DNA of 64,000 bases, from NCBI GenBank assembly GCA_014529385.2, contig CM043960.1:37830781-37894780 (forward strand), read 5' to 3'. The notes under the pieces are model-generated. The model was not told the origin of the DNA. It did no database searches and saw only the letters and a program-made list of their open reading frames with translations. Source of the DNA: Adiantum capillus-veneris. Its lineage: Eukaryota > Streptophyta > Polypodiopsida > Polypodiales > Pteridaceae. Shown piece after piece: positions 1 through 10,775 of the stretch (within the stretch, counting starts at the first letter, position 1; each line of letters opens with the position of its first letter). The translations under genes and the position numbers were made by a program.

Positions 1-1880
1 ACAGAATCACATACAAACACACACTATCTGCCAATCTCCAATGCACCGACTCGCCTACGAGCGCCATCGGCTATACACAATCACTTATAAACTCCAAGCA
101 TAATTGGTTCGACAACACACAACCATAACTGCTAATGCATAGCACACTCATCAAATTTTCAAGCACACAGTAAGCTCGTCCAACCTCTCTCTCCCTCTCT
201 CTCTGCACACACACATAGTCCCGGAGCCACCACTACCACGGGTATACGGCAAAAGATGAGAAAACGCGACAAAAAACACAACCCAACTATGTATCACATG
301 AACACAATCAAATACAATGACAACGACTGGCAACTACGTGCCTTGGTGCAATCTGGTACCCTACCTCAACTAGTGGCAACCCGTATTGGCGGCCTTCCCA
401 TGCTTCACATCTGACAGCTACAACCATGCTTCACATCTGACAGCTACAACTCCGGCCTTTGGTGACTTTTCCTTCCTCCACACGCTTGGCAGAACCTCTC
501 CATACTCTCCCCCATACTCTCGGCATCATCCACCCCGCCTTCTTATAGGTGTCTCCTTCCCTTCTCGTCACCAACCCATTGCTTTCTCTGGTCCTCCCTA
601 TCCTCACGTAGCTCTCAAACTTCAACACAGATGGCGCCCCACCTACGTGCTGCTCCTACCCGCCATAAAGCCCTCAGTTTTTGCAGACCTTCCCGTTCCT
701 CAACTCACCTTCCGGAAGCCCTGGCGGCCTCCATTCTCTGCATATAGCGCTTTTCTCCTCCTTGCTCATGGCCCCCTCTTGCCCCTTCTCCTCCGATCCT
801 CTCTTGACATGGCCGGTCCCTTCTGCTATAGCTCGCTCCCTCTGTAAAACAACGCCACCTCGTGGCCCCAACCTACCGTCCCCTCCTCGTCCTCCCCAAT
901 AACCCTTGAACTTGCTCCTTGCTCCACTTGGCTACCCTCTCCAATCAGCGGCCTTACACAGAGTCCCGACCCTTCCTCATTGATGGGTCCGCCAACCGAC
1001 CCCCTTCTCCTCTGATGGGCGCCCCCTTATGCAACTGACTGCCCATGCTGCATGAAACATCACAGATGGCGCCCCTTGCTTTCCTGGCATGTCCCCTTCT
1101 ACATCCAGATGGTGCCACCAACTTCTATCTCCCAGATGGCGGCTTCTCCCCACATGCAGCGCCACCTTGTCTGTCCTGCAGCTCGTTTTTTTCATGGTTA
1201 TTTTTAAAGAAATTTGTTTTTTTTTTAAACTTCTGACTTGGACAATGTTCCCACGAGCAAAGCAAGCCACGGCCTTGGAAGCTCCGCATATACTAAATCA
1301 TAACTCGAGGCAATACTTACGTGATGATTGACAACATATTTGCTTCACGCTCATGAAAAACTTTGAGATGGTTGCCCTCGACGCCCCATCTGATACACGC
1401 ACTATACTGGTGTCATCAACCACCAATCGGCAACATGTCGGGCTCCAACTTTACCTGGCATAGCTATTTCCCAAGCATCTGGAATGGCAAGCCGCAAAAG
1501 CCAAAGAGCTGTAGAGTACATTGAGGCTAGACTTCAAGTACCTGTAAACATCCCAATGATGAGAAGCCCAAAACCATGGTCCCGACCTCTAATGTGCCAC
1601 ATCTAGCATACACATCTCTGTGGGACTTGTTCCTGGTTGCATATGGTACTTGTCCAAGCCCTCTGCTATCACACTGTCTACTGTCCTTCGCCTGCTGCTA
1701 GCACTTTCACCAGTCAACAGAAACTAGGTGCCCCATCATTGCCCACCCCCTCGTTGAGCATTCATGCTCAACCATAGCAATATTTAGGTATTAGAAAACT
1801 GCATAAGAAGCGAGAACATGATAACATAATAAGAAGCTATATATAGTATGTACAACTGTATAGATAGATAGAGGGAGATT
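1..1880. other. C-rich flank without a recognisable gene
   Basis: Short open frames overlap each other on both strands, none carries a recognisable domain, and no splice-supported gene stands out, so no gene is called. The stretch is C-rich. The phrase CAGATGGCGCC occurs at 628 and 1063, with variants near 1106 and 1133, which suggests a degraded repeat. A 26-bp tandem duplication lies at 398-449. Confidence 0.5.
398..449. repeat. 26-bp tandem duplication
   Basis: The unit beginning CCATGCTTCACATCTGACAG occurs twice head to tail, without an obvious mismatch. It is a local duplication of unknown significance. Confidence 0.9.
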
Positions 1881-1883
1881 TTA

Positions 1884-3550
1884 TCAGCTGCATAAACCCC
1901 CCGGATCAAATGGAAAGCCTCGAGCTTTCCCAACTGTGATGTAAACTCCACCTGGATCAAAAATAACACATTGGACGTGGCCATCCATCTGTAGTACATG
2001 CATAATCAACCATTTTTTTGCACTTGTAAACCCAAAAACAAGCCTCCCGTGTAGCTTGGCATCGCATCGATCTTCAACAACCTGTATCCATACGCCGGCT
2101 TTATACACTAAATGAACCCGTACACCACCCTGCAAAGCATCTGCACCATACATCATTATCCTCTCACCTGCTAGGGAGCTCGCCATAGCAGACCCCTCAT
2201 TAAGAGAGCTTTGCAAACAGTGCAAAACTTTGTGTAAAGCAACTTTCAAAAGCATGTCCATCAATAGCATAACACCCATCTTTGGCAACCTGTCTTTCAA
2301 TGGCGCTTCTTCTTGGAGAACCAAGCCTACCTGCTTCTCAAGCATACCCTCTATTGTAGGTCTGAACCATGCATTCCGATTCATCAATGAGTAGCCCAAA
2401 GAGGGTGGGGAAAAGTGGGTATCCTTGTTTGACACCAATGGTGCTTGCAAAAAATTTTGAAATTCCATCTCCCATACGTAGTCGACATATTACTTTTTGG
2501 TAGATGCGAAAGACTGCATGCATAAATTCTCTCGGCACTTGAAGGCTTTGTATACGTCTTCAAAGATTTCCTTATGGTACCATGTCAAAAGCTTTCTTGA
2601 AATCCACAAAGCAACAATAAAACTTTTTTCCTTTCAATCGAGACGCTTCCATAAGAACTTGAAGAGTGACAAGGTGATCAACAGTGCTATGATGCTTTCA
2701 AAAACCTGCTTGGCCAAGCGCACGTTTGCCGTTCTTTTTAGCCCATTCACTTATCTTCATCTCCATGATACATCCAAATAACTTTGCCATCAATGAGCCA
2801 ACCATTATAGTGCGATAGTTGTTCACATTGTTTACATCTCCTCCTTTGTGCAAAGGTTTGATCCAATTTGCACTCCAATCATGAGGCATGCCATGTTGAA
2901 GTGCAAGGTTAAAATATCGTGTATCCAATATCGTGTTTTCTTGCTTGTCCATTTAATCATTTTAGTCTTGACACCTTGAAGGTCACCTGCCTTGCAAGTA
3001 GCAAGTTTCTTAAGCGCGCGGCATACATCTTCAATAGTAAAGAAGGGATGCATAAATGAAAGGGAGCTACAACACTCCATCTTAACAACATTGGGTTGTT
3101 CATAGAGGTTCTTGCAATGCATATACATATCCTCAAGAGTCAAGTCACCAAAGCTCTCAACACGCTTGCCTTTTAGATTTTGCCAAAACTTGCCATATGA
3201 ATGTGCTTTCTCTTGCACCAAAAGAAGTTGTTTTTTGACTTCCCACTATCTCCTCTTTTTTTGAACAAGTGCTTTGTATGTGTGTGAAGGTTCCAAGTAA
3301 ACTTCCTTGTCTTTGCTTGCATCCAACCTTAGCAAGTGTTTTTGGGCTTGACTACATTCCATGTCAAACCATTTCTTCTTGGTGCTACCCATATTAGACC
3401 TTTTGCAAGACATGCGTTTCATTGAAAAGCATTCCTTCGCACAAGAGTAAATTACTTCTTTGAAAACTTTCCACTTGCATTCTAATGTTGGGCTCTCTTG
3501 ATGCTCTGTCATGCTTAACATTTGGTCTACCGTATCAGCATATATAAGTG
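1884..3550 (-). pseudogene. LINE reverse transcriptase, broken
   Basis: Fragments in several minus frames join into one RT: a pre-RT region (3521-2832), 'NWIKPLHKGGD' with 'NNYRTIMVGS' (2952-2698; compare I.P..KKGD...NYR.I in LINE RTs), 'STIGVKQGYPLFPTLFGL' (about 2420-2470; the family normally has QGCPLSPTLFGL, so the Cys is Tyr here) and a palm region near 2280 where the YADD motif is lost ('VMLLMDMLL'). The last open frame (2468-1884) continues past the palm. The missing catalytic aspartates and the frameshifts mean no activity. Confidence 0.8.
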
Positions 3551-3551
3551 C

Positions 3552-4430
3552 TCATTTGAAGTCTAGACGTAGGTAAGAATGATTCCCATCATGATTGGAT
3601 GCTACATGCTCGGGTCTTTTACCACACTTGAAGTCAATACATAAAATCCTATGATCCGATTCCGGATTCCATTCACCAAGTATAAAGCTTTGTATGCATT
3701 CTAGAGTGGCTTCTGAAAACAACATATAGTCAATCACACTATCACCATTGTTCTTTCTACATGCAAAGACATTCATTAGTGCCTTGCCATAGAGATACAC
3801 CATTTACAATGAGAATTCTGGTACTATTGCACATATGTAGAAGTGACTTTCCATAGTGATCTAGTTCTTTTGCATCATTAGAACTTCGACTATACATGTA
3901 TGAGTCATCCATTATTCTTGAGACATGTGGCATGTCAACTTGTTGTGTGTCGTATTGAAACGTATTTGTGTGAGCATTCATGTCTCCAAAGACAATGACT
4001 TCACCATGTTCCTTGTAATGAGCAATGTCTTCCTCTAGTACAACAAAGGGCTGATCTCTATCCATATCTAAGCGAGCATAAAAGTTAGAGTCATAGTGAG
4101 GAATGTAGCAACCAGCCACAAACAGGACTTGACCATTTGGTGGGTTGATTTGCAGCCATAAGTAGCATTTATACTTATCTTCTTTGACAATGGAAACATC
4201 TTTCAAACCCTTTCTGGTCATACATGTTACGCCTCCTTGACCTCTACGTTGCTTTGCATTTTTGGCCCACATCAAAGAATGCACATCGTATTTGTCAAAT
4301 CCAAGAATTCGTTGTGCATCATGCTCCCATGTTTTGATAAGAAATATCACATCGGAGTCATTGGTAAGCTCATCAATGCCAATTCCCGCATTCCATGGAT
4401 ACCGTTACAATTCCAAAAGCTTATTTGCAA
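3552..4430 (-). pseudogene. LINE APE-type endonuclease
   Basis: The main open part covers 4350-3757 (about 197 residues) and continues in a second frame at 3803-3552. Visible motifs are 'VIVFGDMNAHT', matching the GD.NA catalytic motif of the exonuclease-endonuclease-phosphatase fold, and near the end 'VIDYMLFS' with 'PESDHRIL', matching the D.......SDH motif. A degenerate WN-containing start of the domain lies just upstream of 4350 in another frame. The enzyme would nick target DNA to prime reverse transcription. At least one frameshift near 3780 and a break at the start disable it. Confidence 0.85.
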
Positions 4431-4534
4431 GCGTGAGTTGGTTCATATATCATGTATCCCTATTTGTTGGGTGGACTTGCATCCTCCTCAAGTGACTTTT
4501 CTTCTTGGGTTGACACCGTAAGCTTCTTGCTTCT

Positions 4535-4884
4535 TTACTCATATGCTTTGCGACGTACATTTTGTTGCATAAGAGTGTGATCCTCATATACATTACAAGC
4601 TGCTCCTTTGAGGTAGATCCAACTATTGTCCAGGATGATCTTTCTCTTTACCTCATCAGCCATGGTACATACAATAGGTCTTTCTCCCAAGCGAGGGACT
4701 CCTTGTTTTCCAACTCGATGTGCACCATAAGCTTTGATTCCATACATGTCAAAGTGTGTAGGAAAAAACTCTTCAATAGCAACCGCAAGAGATTGGGGTG
4801 TTTCCATGCTTTCCTCCTTGATTCCACGAATGACGATGTACTTTGAGCATTTTCGCCGTTCTTGCAATTCTTGAGTGTCCACAT
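4535..4884 (-). pseudogene. LINE ORF1-like RRM protein
   Basis: About 115 residues. It contains a stretch like the L1 ORF1p RRM and C-terminal domain: 'KYIVIRGIKEES' followed by 'AHRVGK', then 'RPIVCTMADEVKRKIIL' and 'VYEDHTLMQQNVRRKAYE'. In animal-type L1 elements the matching order is a first RRM strand (IVI.G), an 'AHRVG' segment, 'RPI.VKF...K..VL' and 'EDL....RKKR'. The role would be binding the element RNA as a chaperone. It lies directly upstream of the endonuclease in the same direction, which supports ORF1 identity. The N-terminal coiled coil of full ORF1p is absent or outside the open frame. The family call is by motif resemblance. Confidence 0.6.
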
Positions 4885-4925
4885 TCTCTACATTCTTTGC
4901 TTGGACAACGGCTTGTGTGATGGGG

Positions 4926-4945
4926 GAGAGAGAGAGAGAGAGAAA
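4926..4945. repeat. (GA)n microsatellite
   Basis: A run of about eight GA units. Confidence 0.9.
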
Positions 4946-4993
4946 GAAACTTGTGGGTTCAATGATCCATTCAAGGAGTCTGATAGAAAATTT

Positions 4994-5059
4994 GTCATAC
5001 TTGAGTGATAGGAAAGTTATTTAAGTGTCATACTTGAGTGATAGGAAAGTTATTTAAGT
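4994..5059. repeat. 33-bp tandem duplication
   Basis: The unit beginning GTCATACTTGAGTGATAGGA occurs twice head to tail at a 33-bp spacing. Confidence 0.9.
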
Positions 5060-5232
5060 GTCCTTTTGTTTTCTTCAAACACAAACATGTGAGAAGAGAA
5101 GTTTTAATGACATAGGAACAATCCCAAGAGACTCCAAAGATCTATCTAGCAAGTCTCGAACTCAATACATATTATTCAAGAGGGAAGTGAGATACCATAC
5201 TTGGATGATACATGTGTTACTATAGTTTCCTC

Positions 5233-5235
<3 letters not shown>

Positions 5236-5305
<70 letters not shown>
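5236..5305. repeat. Compound (CT)n(CA)n microsatellite
   Basis: About 16 CT units run directly into about 19 CA units. The same CT-then-CA layout recurs inside the T1 LTR at 7432-7529. Confidence 0.95.
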
Positions 5306-5308
<3 letters not shown>

Positions 5309-6030
5309 AAATTGAGAAGTTAATGTGGGAGAAACACTTCCAAGAGGTATTAAAGGTCTATTTGAATAGACCTTAAAGATCTATCCAAAGAGTTGTGAGC
5401 TCTCCCAGAGTAGTAGGAACATTCAGGCCAAAAGACTAAGGATCTATTTGAAGATTTGGGAAGACTTGCTATCTAAAAGGGAATTTGAGTAAAAAAAATT
5501 CCACTCTTGTGTTAGTTGGCACGTGTTGATGGGTTGGCTTGGGTATCCATATTTGCTGAGGCTTGTTTGCCATTATAGATTTCTTCACCCATACATGTCT
5601 TGTGGCTTGTTTGTTGAATTATCGTTTATGCACATTCTTTATCACTGGTTGCCGGTTGGTATCAATGTGCATTCTTTATGGCTTGTCTGTTGAATTATTG
5701 TATATGTGCATTATTTATCACTGGTATGAATGGGCTGTACTTTAGGGATATGGTCACTTTACGCCAGAAAAGTGACATAAGAGGTTTCGTTAAGTTTGAA
5801 CTTTAATGTGTCCTTCTGCCAGTCCGAACCAAGGCAAGTCAGCTATGTCTGTATTGCATCAATTTGAGGAGATGTTGTTGCAGGGTGTCGCGTAAGTCAA
5901 TCATTGTTTTGTTGTTCTTTATGCTTTACAATTTTCAAGTTTGTGTCCTCTTTAGTCCTCGCTTGATAAGCTTGGGCTTGCTTCTTCCTTTCTGTTGCAT
6001 TGCATATCTTTGTCAACAATTCTGTGGTGG

Positions 6031-7285
6031 TTAGTGGTAGATGAATAAGGTGGTTAGTGGTAGATGACATTTCTTCAACCTTCCACTAATCCAATTGGAC
6101 ATCTCTTCTTCCTCTAATGCTGCAAGTTTTATGGCACTACTTGATGATATGTTGTTAATCATGAATGGGGCATTTCTTTGCTTTTTTAACTTTTTGGAGT
6201 TTTGTTTTAAGGTGTAGAATAATATAGAGTCACCCTTTTTGAACTTTGTGTTGATTATATGTTGATCATGGAACTCCTTCATGCGTCATTTTTGTGCATG
6301 GATGCCTACAACAACTCGTAAGCATATTTCATCTAACTTCTCAAGATCATCTAATATGTCTGACAGCTCGTGGCTTGTCCATTCTAAGTTCTTGGCTACT
6401 CAAAGTGCGAGAATCAAATATTCTATGGGCAATATTGCATTAAGTCCAAACACCACATCAAAAGGTGTTGTTCCAATTGTTGTATTGTAAGAAGCTCAAT
6501 ATGTCCAAAGAGATGAATGTAGCTTTTGGTCCTAGTGTGCTCTGAACTCACTCACTATCTTTGTGAGCACCGTGTATATAATTTTGTTCGGGCTCTCCGC
6601 TTGGCCAGTACCTTGAGGGTAAGGTGCTTATTTTTTTATGAATAATCATCTAGCAAGAATTCAATCACTTCATTTAGGAAATGAGTCCCTCTATCGCTGA
6701 CTATCTCAATTCGTAGTCCATATCTTGTAAAGAGTTTTTCATGCAAGAATTGTGTTGTCATTTGTGCATCGTTCTTCTGTGTAGCTTTGGCTTCAATCCA
6801 TTTGGTCAAATAGTATGTGGCTACTATAATATACTAGCATGCATACAATATGTGAGAGGTGCTATCGGTCCTACAAAGTCTATGTCCCATTTGGCAAAAT
6901 CCCTGGTCCCCATCATTGGTCTTAAAGGAATTTCATCTCTCAATATAGGTACTTTCAGTCGTTGACATTCTCACATGTTTTTCCATATGTTTCAATATCC
7001 TTGAACAAGGTTGGCCACCAAATTCATGCAGCAAGAATTGCTTTCGCGGTTTTATCTGCAGAAAAATATTTACCTCCTTATCAAGCATGAGCTTGCTCAA
7101 GAATCAAAATGTATTCATCTTTTGTGGCATGCATTTGCAATTGATTTTCCTTTTGACTCTTGTAGAGGTGATCCTCAATCAACACAACTTGTGTGCGCTT
7201 TGCTGCACATGTCAACGGCTGGGAACTTGCTTGTGCATTGTGTGCAAGCCTCAAAAGGCTGCAAGCATACAACTAGAAGATCCTA
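6031..7285 (-). pseudogene. Ty3 integrase relic (possible 3' half of T2)
   Basis: On the minus strand the order is integrase zinc-binding region (about 7190-6960, broken), catalytic core (about 6850-6640) and C-terminal domain (6282-6031). Clear stretches are 'LTKWIEAKATQKNDAQ' and 'GLRIEIVSDRGTHFLNE', which carry the second catalytic Asp in the S.RG form typical of plant Ty3/Athila-Tat integrases, and 'FHDQHIINTKFKKGDSILFY' near the C-terminus. Several stops and frameshifts break the frame. It ends upstream at the T1 LTR. Orientation and domain order fit the missing downstream half of T2, which stops at 27.5 kb just after its RT. That link is inference. Confidence 0.8.
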
Positions 7286-7427
7286 GCAAGTTTAAAGAAA
7301 CAATGGTGTGTCCCTCACCGCTCAATGCTTCCATTGTGAAGCATCATGTGCTGCGAAGAAGAAGGAGCCGCCGCCGATGCCATGCTCAACCACCTTGCCA
7401 TCGCCAATGCCGTTGTAACTCTTGATC

Positions 7428-7532
<105 letters not shown>

Positions 7533-7624
7533 CGGTGAGCACACGAAGGAGAAGGAGATAGAGATGGAGCAAGAGTACTTCTTAGCTTGAACCTCTAAGA
7601 ATGAGGATTTTTAGGTCAAATGGA

Positions 7625-7633
7625 CCTTTTATA
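7625..7633 (-). promoter_or_regulatory. TATA box of the T1 LTR
   Basis: TATAAAAGG on the minus strand, at a position usual for the U3 promoter of an LTR. No transcript evidence is available. Confidence 0.55.
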
Positions 7634-7828
7634 AGAGTTTGACCCATTCACACATGGATGGCCACAGTGGTTGGTTGTTGCAAAACTACAATAAAAATAA
7701 GATAAGTGGTGCACCTCTCATTGGCGATCACCTACACACCTACTGGACTGACAAGCTCGATCCATGAACCAATCAAATAAATAATAAGGCATCCATTGAA
7801 GGTGATAGGGTGTCCGTGAGGGTTAACA

Positions 7829-7838
7829 CGCCCCCCTT
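7829..7838 (-). other. T1 polypurine tract
   Basis: AAGGGGGGCG on the minus strand, directly before the LTR start TGTTAAC. In Ty3 elements such a tract primes plus-strand DNA synthesis. Confidence 0.7.
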
Positions 7839-9398
7839 CGTGATGTAGATTCTATCCTTGGAATCTATTGAGATGAAGCCCATTCATCGAAGTGGAAGAG
7901 CATCCAAGATTGAATGTCCTTAGCCTTCTTCAATTTCTGCAAAATCAACTAAAATTGGCACAATAATTGCATTCTCATATACAATTAAAAAGCATATGCA
8001 GTTATAGGCACACAAATTGATTGGTAACAGAATATTAAACAAGTTATTAGCAGTAAAACATTAAACTATAATATAATAAAATGCATAAGCAGTTGTAAAA
8101 GTTGTAAACAAGTCTAGAATTGCTAATTTAACGATCGAAAGGCACTAGAGGTCAACTATTAATACCATGGGCAAGCGTCTCAATTCTCTCTGGTCAATTC
8201 AGTTGTTTAATCGCGAGAGCAAAGTATTTCATGTCGTCCGAGGATTGACTAGAGGCTATACCTAGAAGACCTTGTAGTTAATCTACGATAAAGGAATTGC
8301 TTACGAAATCATTGCCTGAATTATTCCCTTTGCTTGACCCGCCAAGGCTTTTTCACATTGATTCAATTTTGAAGTGTGCGCTTATTTTGTATGCCTTGGG
8401 ACTTTTTGCTTTTTAAGGAAAAGTGCCCACACTGGGAACCTCTAGGGCTCTTGTTCCATAGGCAACACATGTGACTGAGGTACCAAATCAAGCTGGGATT
8501 TCTCTTCCAGCTTAAGATTTTACATTATGACACTTTTTTTTTTTGGTTCGTTTTCAGCATTTCAATATAATAACTTTGGGGGGTCATATGACATTGTTAC
8601 CCTCCCGAGGCTCATCACACTAGTAAAATCCCTTTATAATACTTAAGCTAAAGGTCAATACGGACTAAGCCCACTAGAAATCCCTAGTACATTGCACACA
8701 ATGCTGCCTAAATCGGATTAAGAACTTAAAGTAACCATTGATTATTGGGAAGGCATTCCCCATGGTATTAAGAGAAGATCTCTAAGGCCTAACTTCGTAA
8801 AACTAGCTTAGTCAAACTGCTTGTTTCTTAAACCTAGACAAGGGATTATGACAAAAAATTATAGAATCTAATGTTTAATCTAAGCAAATGTGCTAAATAT
8901 TGTGCTACCAATCACATTTAAAGTAGACAAATATGGATGCAAAAAAAGAAGACAAGAGGCAATGCTAATGGACAAGAAACACATGTTCGTGTTGATGATC
9001 GTGCTCGATTCAAAGAGTGAACGAGACAAAGATTACACACTAGAAAACACAAGGAATACCTCTAGGAGGCACATCAGTGGGAAGAGGCACCAACCTTTAT
9101 TGAACACAATCAAACAACATAAGGAACCCTAACCTAATTATTGCTACCAATCACATTTAAAGTAGACAAATATGGATGCAAAAAAAGAAGACAAGAGGCA
9201 ATGCTAATGGACAAGAAACACATGTTCGTGTTGATGATCGTGCTCGATTTGAAGAGTGAATGAGAAAAAGATTACACACTAGAAAACACAAGGAATACCT
9301 CTAGGATGCACATCAGTGGGAAGAGGCACCAACCTTTATTGAACACAATCAAACAACATAAGGAACCCTAACCTAATTATTTGCACCCCCCTAGAGAG
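7839..9398. other. T1 3' untranslated region
   Basis: No gene is seen between the 145-residue ORF and the polypurine tract. The stretch holds a 239-bp tandem duplication. Short open frames here have no recognisable domain. Confidence 0.5.
8904..9381. repeat. 239-bp tandem duplication
   Basis: The unit starting GCTACCAATCACATTTAAAG at 8904 is repeated from 9143 with only a handful of mismatches visible. It lies between the last T1 ORF and the 3' LTR. Confidence 0.95.
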
Positions 9399-9836
9399 TC
9401 AAGGGAACAGGATATTGAATAGATGGATGGGTAGACCTAGGTCTAAACCCCTACCCTCATCATCGTCAAGAAAAAACAAGTCATTATTCATGAGACCGTA
9501 CATGCCATCCATGTAATCATGTAACTCTTCCTCATCATTAGAGGCACATATATTCACTAAGAACATCACTAGATGTCTATAGACATCTTTGTCAACTAGG
9601 TAAGCTTGGGCAATCGGAGAGACGTCCTCTACTAAGTATGGATCAATCATGGTCAAGAGATGTAACAACCATTCTAATTCCTTGAAATTCCTCTCACATG
9701 CTAGCGTATCTACCAAATCCCATTCACAGGCAATCGCCGGGTAGACTATGTGAAAAATTTGTGAAAAGTAAAGAGGGTACCTCTCACCCAAGGTAGGAGT
9801 GGAAGACTCTAGCGTACTAGCCATATCTATACACAC
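9399..9836 (-). CDS. Unknown 145-residue ORF of T1
   Basis: An uninterrupted minus-strand frame with ATG start, located between the T1 polyprotein tail and its 3' LTR, the place where Athila/Tat elements often carry extra ORFs. The protein is acidic and rich in aliphatic residues, with acidic patches such as 'SNDEEELHDYMDG' and 'FFLDDDEGRG' near the C-terminus. I recognise no catalytic motif, zinc finger or clear membrane span. It is intact while the T1 pol genes are broken, which may be chance at this length. Function unknown; I do not propose an envelope role. Confidence 0.45.
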   Translation of the reverse strand: MCIDMASTLESSTPTLGERYPLYFSQIFHIVYPAIACEWDLVDTLACERNFKELEWLLHLLTMIDPYLVEDVSPIAQAYLVDKDVYRHLVMFLVNICASNDEEELHDYMDGMYGLMNNDLFFLDDDEGRGLDLGLPIHLFNILFP

Positions 9837-10028
9837 ATATAGATGATGGTTAGTGTGAAAATATTATAAGGGGCATGTTAAAAATTCGTGTCCTTGTGCA
9901 TAATATGTTTTATGATTTTGGATCATGTACTAGAACTTGTAGGTTTCTAGCTTTTCTTTTGGTGGCTCTTGCTCTTTTACTATTTTAATTTTTATTTTCT
10001 TGAGTATAGGGCTATATATATACATTAC

Positions 10029-10355
10029 CTAAGATTGGAAGATTGAGAGGTGAGGGAGGAAGGTTAAGAGGGGAGCAAGTGAATGATGGATGTCAGCAAA
10101 CACTCCCCCCTTGCTTGGGTAGATCATTTCATTTTGGAATGATGTGGTCACCTTTTGAAACCAATTGTTCCAAGTTGTTATGGGTGAAGACTTTGAACAA
10201 TAGTTTTTGACCGGCCTAGGCATTTCATCTAGTTGCAAGGGTGGTAAGGTACTCTCCCATGATTTTATTTACAACATTGTTGTAGGTGGTGAACTTACAA
10301 CGGAAGGTGCAAATTCTTTCTCGTTTTTATGGATATGTACAATGGTAGATGGAGG
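10029..10355 (-). pseudogene. T1 polyprotein tail, part beyond the G1 insertion
   Basis: When G1 and one copy of its ATGTG target duplication are ignored, the minus-strand frame that ends at 19293 continues here without a phase change for about 20 codons to a TAA, and the same frame then stays open to 10029. The sequence is Ser/Pro/Lys-rich and has no recognised domain. It is the evidence that G1 landed inside a T1 reading frame. Confidence 0.65.
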
Positions 10356-10360
10356 ATGTG
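10356..10360. repeat. G1 target-site duplication, left
   Basis: ATGTG directly before the LTR start TGTCATAATA; identical to the five bases after the 3' LTR. Confidence 0.9.
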
Positions 10361-10742
10361 TGTCATAATAATTAATATCTAATTCTCCTAAATGATTTTC
10401 TCATATTAAACTGATCATTTAATGTGGGGAAGGCCAGGGGAGAAAAAGCTAGAATATTGGTTAAGCTAGCAGACTGGCCACAGTAGGGATCCAAAGGAGG
10501 GAAAATAGGGATCCAAAGGGGGGGGGCATCTGCAAAAGATCCATGTGCAACAATGGGCTAAAAAGACCCTAAGGTTCAGCCCATTAAGACTTCCAAAATG
10601 CTAAGGTTCCAAAATTCAAAGGTTGTGTCCAAAGGTCAACCTTAGGGAAAATTGGATGCTTTGTGTGTGCCCTAAAAGTCTTTGCACATCCCTACATGGG
10701 AGGGGGCGAGCCCTAAAGGTAGGGGATGAGAGAGAAATCCAC

Positions 10743-10775
<33 letters not shown>

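Larger units (their letters stand above)
1884..4884 (-). mobile_element. Decayed LINE (non-LTR retrotransposon)
   Basis: Read on the minus strand, the segment gives in order a short RNA-binding ORF1-like protein (4884-4535), an APE-type endonuclease (about 4430-3552) and a LINE reverse transcriptase (about 3550-1884). This is the standard order of an L1-like non-LTR retrotransposon, which makes its cDNA at a nicked target site. The coding frames are broken by several frameshifts and stops, so the copy is inactive. I saw no convincing poly(A) tail or target-site duplication, and the RT end looks truncated near 1884. The order and the motifs are visible in the sequence; the clade is not resolved. 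Confidence 0.85.
4946..6030. other. Gene-less spacer between LINE and integrase relic
   Basis: Apart from the 33-bp duplication and the compound CT/CA microsatellite I see no gene. If the integrase at 6031-7285 belongs to a complete old Ty3 element, its 3' end and LTR should lie here on the minus strand, but I found neither a polypurine tract nor an LTR end that I could support. Confidence 0.4.

Noticed and set aside
386-847. 153-residue plus-strand open frame in the left flank
   Set aside because: It overlaps antisense frames, has no recognisable domain and spans the 26-bp duplication; C-rich composition alone keeps it open.
2400-2470. QGYPL in the LINE RT as a new catalytic variant
   Set aside because: The copy is broken at several places and has lost YADD, so the Cys-to-Tyr change is most likely decay.
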